Origin: CAJCIW01 sp963833965 | GTDB lineage: Bacteria > Chlamydiota > Chlamydiia > Chlamydiales > Rhabdochlamydiaceae | Length of the DNA: 64,000 nucleotides | Assembly: GCA_963833965.1 (NCBI GenBank) | Contig: CAWHZZ010000002.1 | Span: forward strand, 310,001 to 374,000 | Reading direction: 5' to 3' | Shown: positions 1-7,298 of the stretch, in pieces | How positions within the stretch are numbered: the stretch's first letter is position 1 | How the letters are laid out: every line of letters starts with the position of its first letter | The notes under the pieces: model-generated | What the model was told of the DNA's origin: nothing | The model's database searches: none | What the model saw: the letters and a program-made list of their open reading frames with translations, nothing else | Translations under genes and position numbers: made by a program

Positions 1-300
1 ACGGCGCGCATCCGCAGCAAAGGAAGCAGCGGCGGGCACAATGGATTAAAAAGTATAGAAGCGCATCTGCACACAGAGCATTACGCTCGCTTCAGGATCG
101 GAGTCGGCTCCCCTGAGCAGCAGCATTTGGCTGATTATGTCCTCGGCAAGTTCTCTCAAGAAGAGATGAAGACTGTCGAAGAAATGACAATCAAAGCCGT
201 GGAAGTGCTCGAATTGTGGATTGCGGCAGGGATCGCAATGGCGATGCAGGCCGCGAATGCGAAAAAGATTGATGATAAAGAAGGAGAAAACAATGGCTAA
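1..300 (+). CDS. pth: Peptidyl-tRNA hydrolase, C-terminal part
   Basis: The window opens inside this gene and 99 codons remain. Peptidyl-tRNA hydrolase releases tRNA from peptidyl-tRNA that has dropped off the ribosome. The fragment carries the family signature around GSSGGHNGLKSI, followed by RFRIGVG and DYVLGKF, which line the substrate groove in known Pth enzymes. The C-terminal tail is rich in Ala, Lys and Asp. The stop codon TAA at 298-300 overlaps the rpsF start at 293 by 8 bases, so the two are probably translationally coupled. In Chlamydia pth also sits directly before rpsF, rpsR and rplI. The N-terminal catalytic part lies outside the window. Confidence 0.93.
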   Translation, partial: TARIRSKGSSGGHNGLKSIEAHLHTEHYARFRIGVGSPEQQHLADYVLGKFSQEEMKTVEEMTIKAVEVLELWIAAGIAMAMQAANAKKIDDKEGENNG

Positions 301-634
301 AACAAGAAAGCATCTTTACGAAGGGATGTATATCTTAAGCGCGACGCTCAGCGATGAAGCTCGCCAAAAAGCGCTTGAGAAAATCACGACCGGTATCACT
401 GGCCGCGGAGGGGAAATCCACAAAGTCTTTGATCAAGGCCGAAGAAAACTCGCCTACGAGATCAACGGCAGAAGAGAAGGGCATTATTTCCTGCTCTACT
501 TTACAACCCCTTCAAACAATCTGACAGAAATGTGGCGGGAATACCATTTGAATGAAGACCTCGTCCGTTTTTTAACGCTGCGAACAGAAGCCGTGCCTGA
601 GAAAATTGAATTTAAACAACTTCTTCAAGAATAG
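293..634 (+). CDS. rpsF: 30S ribosomal protein S6
   Basis: The product is 113 residues, close to the usual S6 length. S6 binds the central domain of 16S rRNA together with S18. The N-terminus HLYEGMYIL and the block RRKLAYEINGRREGHY are typical of the family. The frame is open to 221, but the start at 293 is preferred because AAGGAGAA lies just upstream and the S6 fold begins there. The gene overlaps the pth end by 8 bases and is followed by rpsR after an 8-base gap, the order known in Chlamydia. Confidence 0.97.
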   Translation: MAKTRKHLYEGMYILSATLSDEARQKALEKITTGITGRGGEIHKVFDQGRRKLAYEINGRREGHYFLLYFTTPSNNLTEMWREYHLNEDLVRFLTLRTEAVPEKIEFKQLLQE

Positions 635-642
635 GGAAGACG

Positions 643-927
643 ATGAGTACACCTCCAAGAAAAGAAAGAGATAGAGATAGAGAAAAACTTCCGCCATCTT
701 TGGAAGGCATTTTCGTGAAAAAAAGAAAGTCGTGCCCTTTCACTGCAGCGGGCATTCGACACATCGATTACAAAGATACGAACACTTTGTATCAATTCAT
801 CACTGAGCGCGGAAAAATCATCCCTCGTCGAATCACAGGGGTTTCCGCTTATCATCAACGGCATCTTGCGCAAGCGATCAAGAGAGCAAGGCATATGGCC
901 CTTTTGCCGTTCGTGGCTCAAGAATAA
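643..927 (+). CDS. rpsR: 30S ribosomal protein S18
   Basis: This 94-residue basic protein is S18, the partner of S6 on the small subunit platform. The diagnostic block KSCPFTAAGIRHIDYKDTN is followed by a run ending in RRITGVSAYHQRHLAQAIK, which matches the conserved S18 core. The N-terminus carries a charged extension (PPRKERDRDREKL) that makes it somewhat longer than the bacterial norm of about 75 to 80 residues. A GGGAAG stretch lies seven bases before the ATG. It is the third gene of the ribosomal operon. Confidence 0.97.
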   Translation: MSTPPRKERDRDREKLPPSLEGIFVKKRKSCPFTAAGIRHIDYKDTNTLYQFITERGKIIPRRITGVSAYHQRHLAQAIKRARHMALLPFVAQE

Positions 928-949
928 GAATGGGAGACAAAATAAATTT

Positions 950-1465
950 ATGCGAAATCAGTTACTATTAATCGAAGACGTCGAAGATCTTGGCCGCAGC
1001 GGCGATATCGTGAGCGTCAAGCCCGGGTACAGCCGCAACTTTTTGCTTCCGCAAAGGAAGGCTGTGGTCGCGGACAAGTACACATTGCGTCTACAGGCAA
1101 AGCTTAAGGAAGAAAGAGCGAGGCGCGCAGAGATCGATCGGAATGAAGCGGAAGAAATGGCCCAAAAGATCGAAGGCATGGTCCTGTCGATCGACGTCAA
1201 AGTCGATCCGGATGGACACATGTATGGGTCCGTTTCCACTCTTGACATCGTCCGTCTGTTTGAAGCGGAAGGGTATACAGTGGAGCGGCGCAATATCGTG
1301 CTCGCCCACCCGATCAAAACGCTCGGCGTTCATCCCATCCAGCTCAAACTCAAAGAAGGCGTTCCTGCCAACATCACCCTCAAGGTGCACAGCGGCGGTA
1401 TTATCCCAGCTCAGGAAGAGCCAGAAGCTCCCGCAGAGCAAGCCACGCCTGACGTCGCAGAGTAG
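950..1465 (+). CDS. rplI: 50S ribosomal protein L9
   Basis: The product is 171 residues. L9 binds 23S rRNA near the L1 stalk with its N-terminal domain and extends away on a long helix. The N-terminus MRNQLLLIEDVEDLGRSGD and the segment VKPGYSRNFLLPQRKAV are the L9 signature. The helical linker lies at about residues 45-75, and the C-terminal domain ends with an acidic Ala/Glu/Pro tail of about 20 residues. The frame is open upstream to 866, but the start at 950 gives the family N-terminus and is preceded by GGGAG at longer than usual distance. It is the last gene of the operon and is followed by a strong hairpin. Confidence 0.96.
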   Translation: MRNQLLLIEDVEDLGRSGDIVSVKPGYSRNFLLPQRKAVVADKYTLRLQAKLKEERARRAEIDRNEAEEMAQKIEGMVLSIDVKVDPDGHMYGSVSTLDIVRLFEAEGYTVERRNIVLAHPIKTLGVHPIQLKLKEGVPANITLKVHSGGIIPAQEEPEAPAEQATPDVAE

Positions 1466-1471
1466 TCCCTA

Positions 1472-1502
1472 ATCTGTCTGGGAAACCATTTCCCAGACAG
1501 AT
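1472..1502 (+). terminator. Hairpin after rplI
   Basis: A perfect 14-base stem (ATCTGTCTGGGAAA at 1472-1485, loop CCA, complement at 1489-1502) lies seven bases after the rplI stop codon. There is no clear T run after it, so it may be a weak terminator or a 3' end stabiliser. Its position at the end of the ribosomal operon supports a transcription-end role. Confidence 0.6.
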
Positions 1503-1519
1503 CAGTAGAGTTCTTTCGA

Positions 1520-1643
1520 AACTCAATGATTAGACGATTTAACGCAAAGGCGCACAAGTCGCTAAGACCCAAAGATTTTTATAAATCATTGAATTCTTTC
1601 TATTTTCTCCGCGTCTTCGTGTCGTGGCGTCTTTGCGTTGAAC
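1520..1643. repeat. Palindromic short-period repeat, AACGCAAAG family
   Basis: The left arm starts AACGCAAAGGCGC at about 1530. The right arm, read in reverse complement, starts AACGCAAAGACGC and ends near 1643. Each arm is a degenerate run of 8-9 base units of the type (A/G)CGCAAAG. The same family recurs at 20096-20170. The unit resembles a repeat I know from many unrelated environmental bacterial genomes; that recognition is from memory and was not searched. Confidence 0.65.
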
Positions 1644-1649
1644 GGTGCG

Positions 1650-1730
1650 CTCGAGCGCAATCCCGCTCCTTTAGGGGCGGGTTAGCCTGAACCGTCGAAG
1701 AATCTCCTCCTTTACAAGGAGGAGTTCTTC
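1650..1730. other. Two hairpins, one resembling an IS200/IS605 end
   Basis: The first hairpin, CCCGCTCC-TTT-AGGGGCGGG near 1663-1682, has the C-rich/CTTTA/G-rich layout of IS200/IS605 subterminal palindromes and resembles the hairpin at the left flank of the TnpB element near 33115-33145. The second, at 1697-1730, pairs GAAGAA and TCCTCCTT with their complements around a TAC loop. No transposase gene is adjacent. This may be an orphan element end, or only intergenic hairpins. Confidence 0.35.
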
Positions 1731-1807
1731 AAATCCGTCAGAGGACGAAATTTTTCTTCATCTAGCTGTTTCGAATTTCACTTCGGCCAAGAAGTCTAGC
1801 GAGCTTT

Positions 1808-1843
1808 CACGCCAGGAATGACTCCAAAAACTTTTGTAAACGC
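1808..1843. repeat. Copy 1 of a dispersed intergenic module
   Basis: The stretch contains TTTCACGCCAGGAATGACTC followed by CAAAAACTTTTGT. It matches, with few differences, the reverse complement of the left flank of the palindrome near 16743-16775 and both arms of the palindrome at 7099-7260. The matched unit is about 32 bases. This copy lies just upstream of hldD and is not itself in an obvious palindrome. Confidence 0.6.
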
Positions 1844-1905
1844 TCCCTAGCAGAATTTTCTTGTCTCTGCTATATTCTGCCGTTTATTTACTTTCTTCAG
1901 GCCCT

Positions 1906-2892
1906 ATGCAAAAAAATAACAAAATGATTGTCGTTACCGGCGCGGCGGGATTCATCGGCTCCTGTACCGTCAAGTATCTCAACGATCAAGGCATCACTAA
2001 CCTTCTTCTCGTGGACGATGTGAAGAAGACCGAGAAGTGGAAAAATTTACTCAATAAAAAATGCATCGATTTCATTTCACGTCACGACCTTTTCAAATGG
2101 CTCGAGGGACAAGAGAATGAAGTGCAAGCCTTTATCCATTTGGGAGCTTGTTCTGACACGATGGAAAATGACGGAAGTTATCTGATGGAAAACAATTTTC
2201 GCTATTCGGTCCGATTGGCGGAATACGCGATGAAGCATGGGCAAAGATTCATCTACGCGTCCTCTGCAGCGACATATGGCGACGGGGCCTTGGGGTTTTG
2301 CGATGACCATGCCGGCCTAGAAGAGTTAAGGCCGCTCAATCTGTATGGCTTTTCTAAGTATTATTTTGATCTCTGGGCCAAGCAACAGGGAATTTTGGAT
2401 AAAATTGTGGGGTTAAAGTATTTCAATGTGTTCGGTCCGAATGAGAATCACAAGGGCCGGATGGCCTCGATGGTCTACAAGATGCTTCCGATTGCGCAAA
2501 ATGAGGGAAGGATCCGATTGTTCAAATCATCCCAGCCTCAGCTTTTTGCCGATGGAGATCAGTGCCGCGATTTTATTTATGTCAAGGATGCAGTCCGTAT
2601 GACCTGCGAATTTTTAGACAACGAAATTAGCGGGATCTTTAATATCGGAACAGGCGAGACGACAACATGGAATGCCCTCGCGAAGGCGCTTTTCAAAGCA
2701 CTGGACAAACCGGTCCAAATCGAGTATATCGACATGCCAACCGACTTGATCAAGCAGTACCAGAATTATACTTGCGCAGATATGAATAAGTACAAAGAGA
2801 AGAAAAAAAAGGCTTCTGTCTGCCAGTACAACATTGAAGAGGCAGTCGCTGACTATGTGAAAAACTATTTGCTCGAGGACAAGCGATGGTAA
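1906..2892 (+). CDS. hldD: ADP-L-glycero-D-manno-heptose-6-epimerase
   Basis: The 328-residue product is a short-chain dehydrogenase/reductase of the extended type. It epimerises ADP-D-glycero-D-manno-heptose to the L-glycero form, the last step in making the heptose donor for lipopolysaccharide core. The NAD(P)-binding motif GAAGFIGS lies near the N-terminus, the catalytic YGFSK (Tyr and Lys) is present with the upstream SSAATYGDG, and the HldD block FNVFGPNENHKGRMASM follows. The start at 1906 has no strong ribosome-binding site; an in-frame ATG at 1924 is also possible. The end overlaps the kinase gene by 7 bases. Chlamydiaceae lack heptose, so this pair is one of the environmental-chlamydia traits here. 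Confidence 0.93.
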   Translation: MQKNNKMIVVTGAAGFIGSCTVKYLNDQGITNLLLVDDVKKTEKWKNLLNKKCIDFISRHDLFKWLEGQENEVQAFIHLGACSDTMENDGSYLMENNFRYSVRLAEYAMKHGQRFIYASSAATYGDGALGFCDDHAGLEELRPLNLYGFSKYYFDLWAKQQGILDKIVGLKYFNVFGPNENHKGRMASMVYKMLPIAQNEGRIRLFKSSQPQLFADGDQCRDFIYVKDAVRMTCEFLDNEISGIFNIGTGETTTWNALAKALFKALDKPVQIEYIDMPTDLIKQYQNYTCADMNKYKEKKKKASVCQYNIEEAVADYVKNYLLEDKRW

Positions 2893-4220
2893 AGCTCTGC
2901 GGGATGTTGAGCCGCTTTAGACCGGTCCGCGTGCTCGTGATTGGCGATTTCATGCTCGATACTTACACGACAGGAAAAGTCAAACGCATCTCTCCGGAGG
3001 CCCCCGTTTCTGTCCTCCTCGTTCAAAAAGAAGAAAGCCGCCCCGGTGGTGCTGGGAATGTCGTTCTTAACTTGATATCGCTCGGCGCCGAAGTGATCGC
3101 CGTAGGCCGGATCGGCTATGACATCGCTGGTGAAGAGCTCCGCGACTCTCTTGAAAGCGAAGGCGCCGAGGTAGAAAACCTAATCCTGCAAAAAGGGTAC
3201 AAGACGCCCGTCAAAAATCGACTGATCGCAGATGCGCAGCAAATTTTGCGCGTCGACATGGAAACTGTTACTCTTTTGCCCGAACAAATCGAGATCGAAG
3301 TGCTTGAAAAGCTTCCTTCTTTGATGGACAAGGTTCAGATCGTGGCCATCTCCGATTACGGCAAAGGATTTTTATCGCGCCACCTTCTCAAAAAAACAAT
3401 CGAAATGGCCAAAGAAAAGGGGATACCAGTCATCGTGGACCCTAAGGGCGATGATTTTTCTAAATATTTCGGCGCAACCGCCATCAAACCCAACCTTGCT
3501 GAAGCTTACGCCGCAGCAAAACTCCCCAACGAAGTTCCTCTCGATCAAGTGGCGGAGGTGATCTTGCAAAACTGTGGAGTGGAGATGCTCATCGTGACGC
3601 GCTCCGAAGCAGGAATTTCTCTATTCAACAGGTCCGGTCAGCAATTCGACTTTCCTGTCCGCTCGAAAGAAGTTAAGGATGTTACTGGAGCAGGCGATAC
3701 CGTTCTTTCCATGATCAGCGTTGCCATTGCCAATGATTTAGACATCAAATACGGCGCACAGCTTGCAAACATCGCTGCAGGCATGGCCATTGAAAGATTG
3801 GGCTGCGCCCGCATCAATCTCTCTGAAATGGCAGAACGGCTTTTGGAGTTCGATGTGGAAAATAAGGTCTTTGATGAAGAGCATCTTTTTGCGCTCCAAC
3901 AGGCATTGAAAGGCAAGCGTTATTCCGTCCTGGGATTGAATAGCGTGCACGGCATGTCGACTGCCTTGTTCCGCGCCTTGCGCAGGCTTTCTTCTCGAGA
4001 CAGCGGGAAAAAACTGATTGTCTACGTTCGCGACAATGAACCCGATGTTGAGTTTGTCTCACTACTCTCTTCTATTGCCGAGGTCGATTTCATTGTTTTG
4101 AAATGCGAGAGTTTAAAAAATTTATGCGATATTATTCACCCGCATCAAGTTTTTATTATGGAGGAGGACGAGCTCATCACCCTCGATCACGCCACAGCCT
4201 TGCTTTCTAATTCCGTATAA
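2886..4220 (+). CDS. hldE: D-heptose-7-phosphate kinase with degenerate C-terminal domain (HldE-like)
   Basis: Residues about 1-320 form a PfkB/ribokinase-fold heptose-7-phosphate kinase: VLVIGDFMLDTY, then GGAGNVVLNLISLGAEV, and the anion-hole/catalytic block DVTGAGDTVLS. In standard HldE the C-terminal half is an ADP-heptose synthase with GCFDILHAGH-type nucleotide-binding sequence. Here residues about 335-444 have the right size and place, but the motif position reads GLNSVHGMSTALFRAL, without the GxFDxxHxGH pattern. The adenylyltransferase activity is therefore probably lost and may be supplied by another gene. The gene overlaps hldD by 7 bases and is the second gene of the pair. Kinase assignment is firm; loss of the second activity is inferred. 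Confidence 0.88.
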   Translation: MVKLCGMLSRFRPVRVLVIGDFMLDTYTTGKVKRISPEAPVSVLLVQKEESRPGGAGNVVLNLISLGAEVIAVGRIGYDIAGEELRDSLESEGAEVENLILQKGYKTPVKNRLIADAQQILRVDMETVTLLPEQIEIEVLEKLPSLMDKVQIVAISDYGKGFLSRHLLKKTIEMAKEKGIPVIVDPKGDDFSKYFGATAIKPNLAEAYAAAKLPNEVPLDQVAEVILQNCGVEMLIVTRSEAGISLFNRSGQQFDFPVRSKEVKDVTGAGDTVLSMISVAIANDLDIKYGAQLANIAAGMAIERLGCARINLSEMAERLLEFDVENKVFDEEHLFALQQALKGKRYSVLGLNSVHGMSTALFRALRRLSSRDSGKKLIVYVRDNEPDVEFVSLLSSIAEVDFIVLKCESLKNLCDIIHPHQVFIMEEDELITLDHATALLSNSV

Positions 4221-4294
4221 GAAAATATTTACTCCCATTTTTTTTTAATCCGGTCTCTGGTATTCTTGCCCTTTTATAGTATGGGGGAGATCCA

Positions 4295-5092
4295 ATGAAA
4301 AAGTATTTAATTCCATTTATCTTAGCAGCGACTCTGACAGGCTTTGCCGAGGAAGAGAAGCCTAAAGTGACTCTTCGCGAGACAACAGAGAACCAAAACT
4401 TGGAAAATCCTGCGATTCAGAATCTTCAAGAGACAAGAAAAAAGTTGGCTGATCTGGCGCATAGTGATGCTGTGGTCATGAAGAATTTCGACAACCTCGC
4501 TGAAATCCTTACCGCGGCATACCAAAAGGAAAAGAGCATGACCGCCCTTGAGATTAAAGAAATTTGTTCAGGGATCGATTTTGCCTCCGAAAAACACCGC
4601 TTTCAGACGCGTAAAAACAAGGAAAAAACACCCTACATTTCCCACCCCATCGGCGTTGCTTATCACCTCATGAATACCGGCGATGTCAGAGACGCTGGCA
4701 TCATCATTGGGGCCATTCTGCACGATACCGTGGAAGACACACAGACTACGTTTGAAGAGATTGAAAAAAAATTTGGAGTCCAAATCGTCGGCTATGTACG
4801 GGAACTCACTGATGATAAGTCGCTCTCCCAAGAAGCCCGCAAACGAGGTCAGGTGATCAACGCGTCCCATAAGTCCAAAGGGGCGGCCCAAATCAAGCTT
4901 GCGGACAAACTGTTCAATCTCCACGATCTTTTCAACAATCCACCCCCTGATTGGTCGCAGACGCGCATCGACAGATACTATGAATGGGCGCAATCTGTCA
5001 TCGATCGCCTTCCATCTGTCAATGAAAAATTACAAAATGCTGTGGAAGAGATCATTAACGAGTACTGGGAAAAGCAGGCCGTTAAAAAATAA
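4295..5092 (+). CDS. Exported MESH1-like HD-domain hydrolase
   Basis: The 265-residue product begins with a signal peptide (MKKYLIPFILAATLTGFAEE), preceded by GGGGGAGATCC. Residues about 85-265 follow the layout of the SpoT/MESH1 HD hydrolases: an HRFQTRKN block, TPYISHPIGVAYHL, the metal-binding ILHDTVEDT, then ELTDDKSL and KLADKLFNLHDL. The order and spacing resemble animal MESH1 and bacterial small alarmone hydrolases, which remove the 3' diphosphate from (p)ppGpp and, for MESH1, also dephosphorylate NADPH. No synthetase domain is present. An exported form is unexpected because the known substrates are cytosolic. The stop abuts the convergent stop of the next gene with no gap. Confidence 0.82.
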   Translation: MKKYLIPFILAATLTGFAEEEKPKVTLRETTENQNLENPAIQNLQETRKKLADLAHSDAVVMKNFDNLAEILTAAYQKEKSMTALEIKEICSGIDFASEKHRFQTRKNKEKTPYISHPIGVAYHLMNTGDVRDAGIIIGAILHDTVEDTQTTFEEIEKKFGVQIVGYVRELTDDKSLSQEARKRGQVINASHKSKGAAQIKLADKLFNLHDLFNNPPPDWSQTRIDRYYEWAQSVIDRLPSVNEKLQNAVEEIINEYWEKQAVKK

Positions 5093-6022
5093 CTATCGAA
5101 TACACTTTAGAATGCAGTCGTCGTAAACCTCGTTGGTGACAGACTCCAAACTGATTGCGGCTTCTCTGGTGACGCCCCGCTTTTCGTACCTTGGAATTTT
5201 AACTTCCTCGAAGAATTTTCCATCTCTAAATACGTAGTGGTTCAGTCTAATTTTGCTCACGGACTGCTTTTTTGGGCAATACCACCCTTCGACTGTTTGC
5301 AGAGGGCGAAAGTTTTCATCGACGATTTTATTTACATCGCGCATGCTAAAATAATGCATGCTGCCCACTTTGGTGACGTAGCGGGGTTTAACGATGGGTT
5401 TCGTCGCTAACCAATAATCATCCTTTGCGCGATGCAACAGCGTCTCAAGCAATTTCCCTTGGGGAGCTTGCCAAACGTGGCTTGTGCCATACAAAATCCA
5501 ACACACCATGAGCGCTTGGTAATTGTTATAATCCTTTAAAAGCTCCCTTAAATTTTTCCCATCGGGGCAAAACAAAAATTCGTCAGTGTCGATAAAAGCG
5601 CACCATTCGCAGTTATGGCCGAATTGGTTAAGGCAATGTTTATAAGATGAAAGCTGTACGCGGCCCCAAGAAGGGTCGTCATGATGTTCGAACCGCCATG
5701 GGATGATGTGAATTACGCCTCTCTGAACGTATTCTTTCAATGCTTCATGCAGATCGGCCTTTGTTAGATTGTCGTAAATGTAGATGTGCTGCACGCCCTG
5801 CTTGAGATGAAAGTCGATCCATTCTGGAAGATATTCCGCTTCATCTCGCGTAATGCAGCACATGGTGAGCTCATACTTCGGCTTTATGACGGGCTTTTTT
5901 TTGTTCTTCTTGTCTTTTTTTTTATCCTTTACCAATTGGAAATAAGGCGAAGACTCCTCTTCTTGGGCAGTCAGTGAAAATGAAGTAGAAAAAAATAAAA
6001 TGGCGATAGCTAGTTTTAACAT
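5093..6022 (-). CDS. Exported glycosyltransferase, GT92/DUF23-like
   Basis: The 309-residue product has an N-terminal signal peptide ending near SLTAQ and then a Lys-rich stretch (residues about 30-47). The catalytic region starts with TMCCITRDEAEYLPEWIDFH, followed by GVQHIYIYDN and the metal-binding FIDTDEF, the pattern of GT-A fold enzymes of the DUF23/GT92 type. Such enzymes add sugars such as galactose to glycans in eukaryotes; the donor and acceptor here cannot be told. A signal peptide on a nucleotide-sugar enzyme is unusual, so it may act outside the bacterium or be secreted. It follows htpX by 14 bases with AGGA before the ATG, so the two are probably co-transcribed. Confidence 0.75.
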   Translation of the reverse strand: MLKLAIAILFFSTSFSLTAQEEESSPYFQLVKDKKKDKKNKKKPVIKPKYELTMCCITRDEAEYLPEWIDFHLKQGVQHIYIYDNLTKADLHEALKEYVQRGVIHIIPWRFEHHDDPSWGRVQLSSYKHCLNQFGHNCEWCAFIDTDEFLFCPDGKNLRELLKDYNNYQALMVCWILYGTSHVWQAPQGKLLETLLHRAKDDYWLATKPIVKPRYVTKVGSMHYFSMRDVNKIVDENFRPLQTVEGWYCPKKQSVSKIRLNHYVFRDGKFFEEVKIPRYEKRGVTREAAISLESVTNEVYDDCILKCIR

Positions 6023-6036
6023 AGATGTTCCTATGT

Positions 6037-6945
6037 TTAAGCAGATTGTCGGAGTCGATCGATCCTCTGTTCCAGAGGAGGGTGGGTAGCAAAAAAACGG
6101 ATCAGGCCGCTTTTTCTTTGCGTGGAAATTTTTAAGGCCTGAAAAGAAGGCTTCTCACTTTGTGGATCGCGGATCTGTTGCAACTTTTGCAAAGATTCCA
6201 AGGCGGCGATCATTTTGTCTTTGCCTGCGAGGTTGGCCCCGCCGCGGTCTGCGCGGAATTCGCGGAATCGCGAAAATGCGCACACAAGAAGCGACCCGAG
6301 GACCATAAAGATGATTTCAAAAACGAAGACAAAGATCATGTAGCTCATGTAGGACCCAGAAGAACCTTCGCGGCTTCTTCCCATCCCTGAAAAGACGTAG
6401 GCGAGGAGGCGGGCAAGGAACATGACAAAAGCATTGACGACGCCTTGGATTAAGGTCATCGTCACCATATCTCCGTTGGAGATGTGGGAAATTTCGTGAG
6501 CGAGCACCCCTTCCAATTCTTTTTGCGACATTTTTCTCAAAAGTCCTGAGGAGACAGCGACGAGAGACCGCTTTTTCGTTGGACCCGTCGCGAAGGCGTT
6601 GGGTTCGGGTGATTCAAAAATCCCTACTTCGGGCACATCGGGAAGATGGGCATCGTGCGAAAGCTGCCTGACAGTGGCAATGAGACGTTGCAAATCGGGA
6701 TCGTTTGTGTCGGGATTGATCACCTTAACACCCATCATCCACTTGGCCATTTGCCGTGATAGCGCTAAGGAAATAAACGCGCCCCCCATGCCCCAGATGA
6801 AGCAGAAAATCAGAAGGGCCCGGATATTGAGTCCATAACCTTGTAAATAGGGTTGAACGTGGAAAAGGTTGAGAATGATCGATAGCGTAACGACAACAAG
6901 ACAGTTAACTGCGAGAAATAGAAAAATTCGCTTTGCCATTGCCAT
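6037..6945 (-). CDS. htpX: Membrane zinc metalloprotease HtpX
   Basis: HtpX is an M48 protease that degrades damaged inner-membrane proteins. Two N-terminal membrane segments lie at about residues 7-50, then comes a cytoplasmic region with GIFESPEPNAFATG and the zinc-binding HEISHISNGD, a further pair of membrane segments, and EFRADRGGA, whose Glu is the third zinc ligand. The ATG at 6945 gives MAMAKRIF; the frame is open four codons further to a TTG at 6957. The length of about 302 residues is normal for the family. The downstream exported glycosyltransferase is probably in the same transcript. Confidence 0.93.
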   Translation of the reverse strand: MAMAKRIFLFLAVNCLVVVTLSIILNLFHVQPYLQGYGLNIRALLIFCFIWGMGGAFISLALSRQMAKWMMGVKVINPDTNDPDLQRLIATVRQLSHDAHLPDVPEVGIFESPEPNAFATGPTKKRSLVAVSSGLLRKMSQKELEGVLAHEISHISNGDMVTMTLIQGVVNAFVMFLARLLAYVFSGMGRSREGSSGSYMSYMIFVFVFEIIFMVLGSLLVCAFSRFREFRADRGGANLAGKDKMIAALESLQKLQQIRDPQSEKPSFQALKISTQRKSGLIRFFATHPPLEQRIDRLRQSA

Positions 6946-7098
6946 AAGTGAACCCAAAAGTGAAACAAGAGTAAAGGTCGAGTTTACACCCCTAGCACCT
7001 TGCTGTCAAGCGGGGGGCGGAAGGTTTAAAAAAATGATTTCAAATCTTTCTGCCATCAACCATTTTTCTTTGCATAATAATTAGAAAATGTGTCATCA

Positions 7099-7260
7099 GT
7101 GGTCCTTAACAAAAATCCTTGGAGTAATTTCTGCGTCAAAGCCGCTGAAATCGACGATGGCAAGTTGATTCGTATTGTATTAATACGAATCAACTTGCCA
7201 TCGTCAATTATACGGACTTTGACGCAGAAATTACTCTAAAAACTTTTGAAATGGACCACT
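7099..7260. repeat. Long inverted repeat containing dispersed module copies 2 and 3
   Basis: The element begins AGTGGTCC at 7099 and ends with its complement GGACCACT at 7260. The arms are about 78 bases each and pair for most of their length, with a perfect inner section from about 7152 (GACGATGGCAAGTTGATTCG) to the centre near 7177-7181. Each arm contains a copy of the GGAGTAATTTCTGCGTCAAA module found also near 1808 and 16743. It fills the divergent gap between htpX and the M20 peptidase gene, where promoters for both would be expected. No other gene-like sequence is seen in 6946-7298. Confidence 0.85.
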
Positions 7261-7298
7261 AGGACACTCGAAATTCGTTTGCAATTGGGGTAATGATA

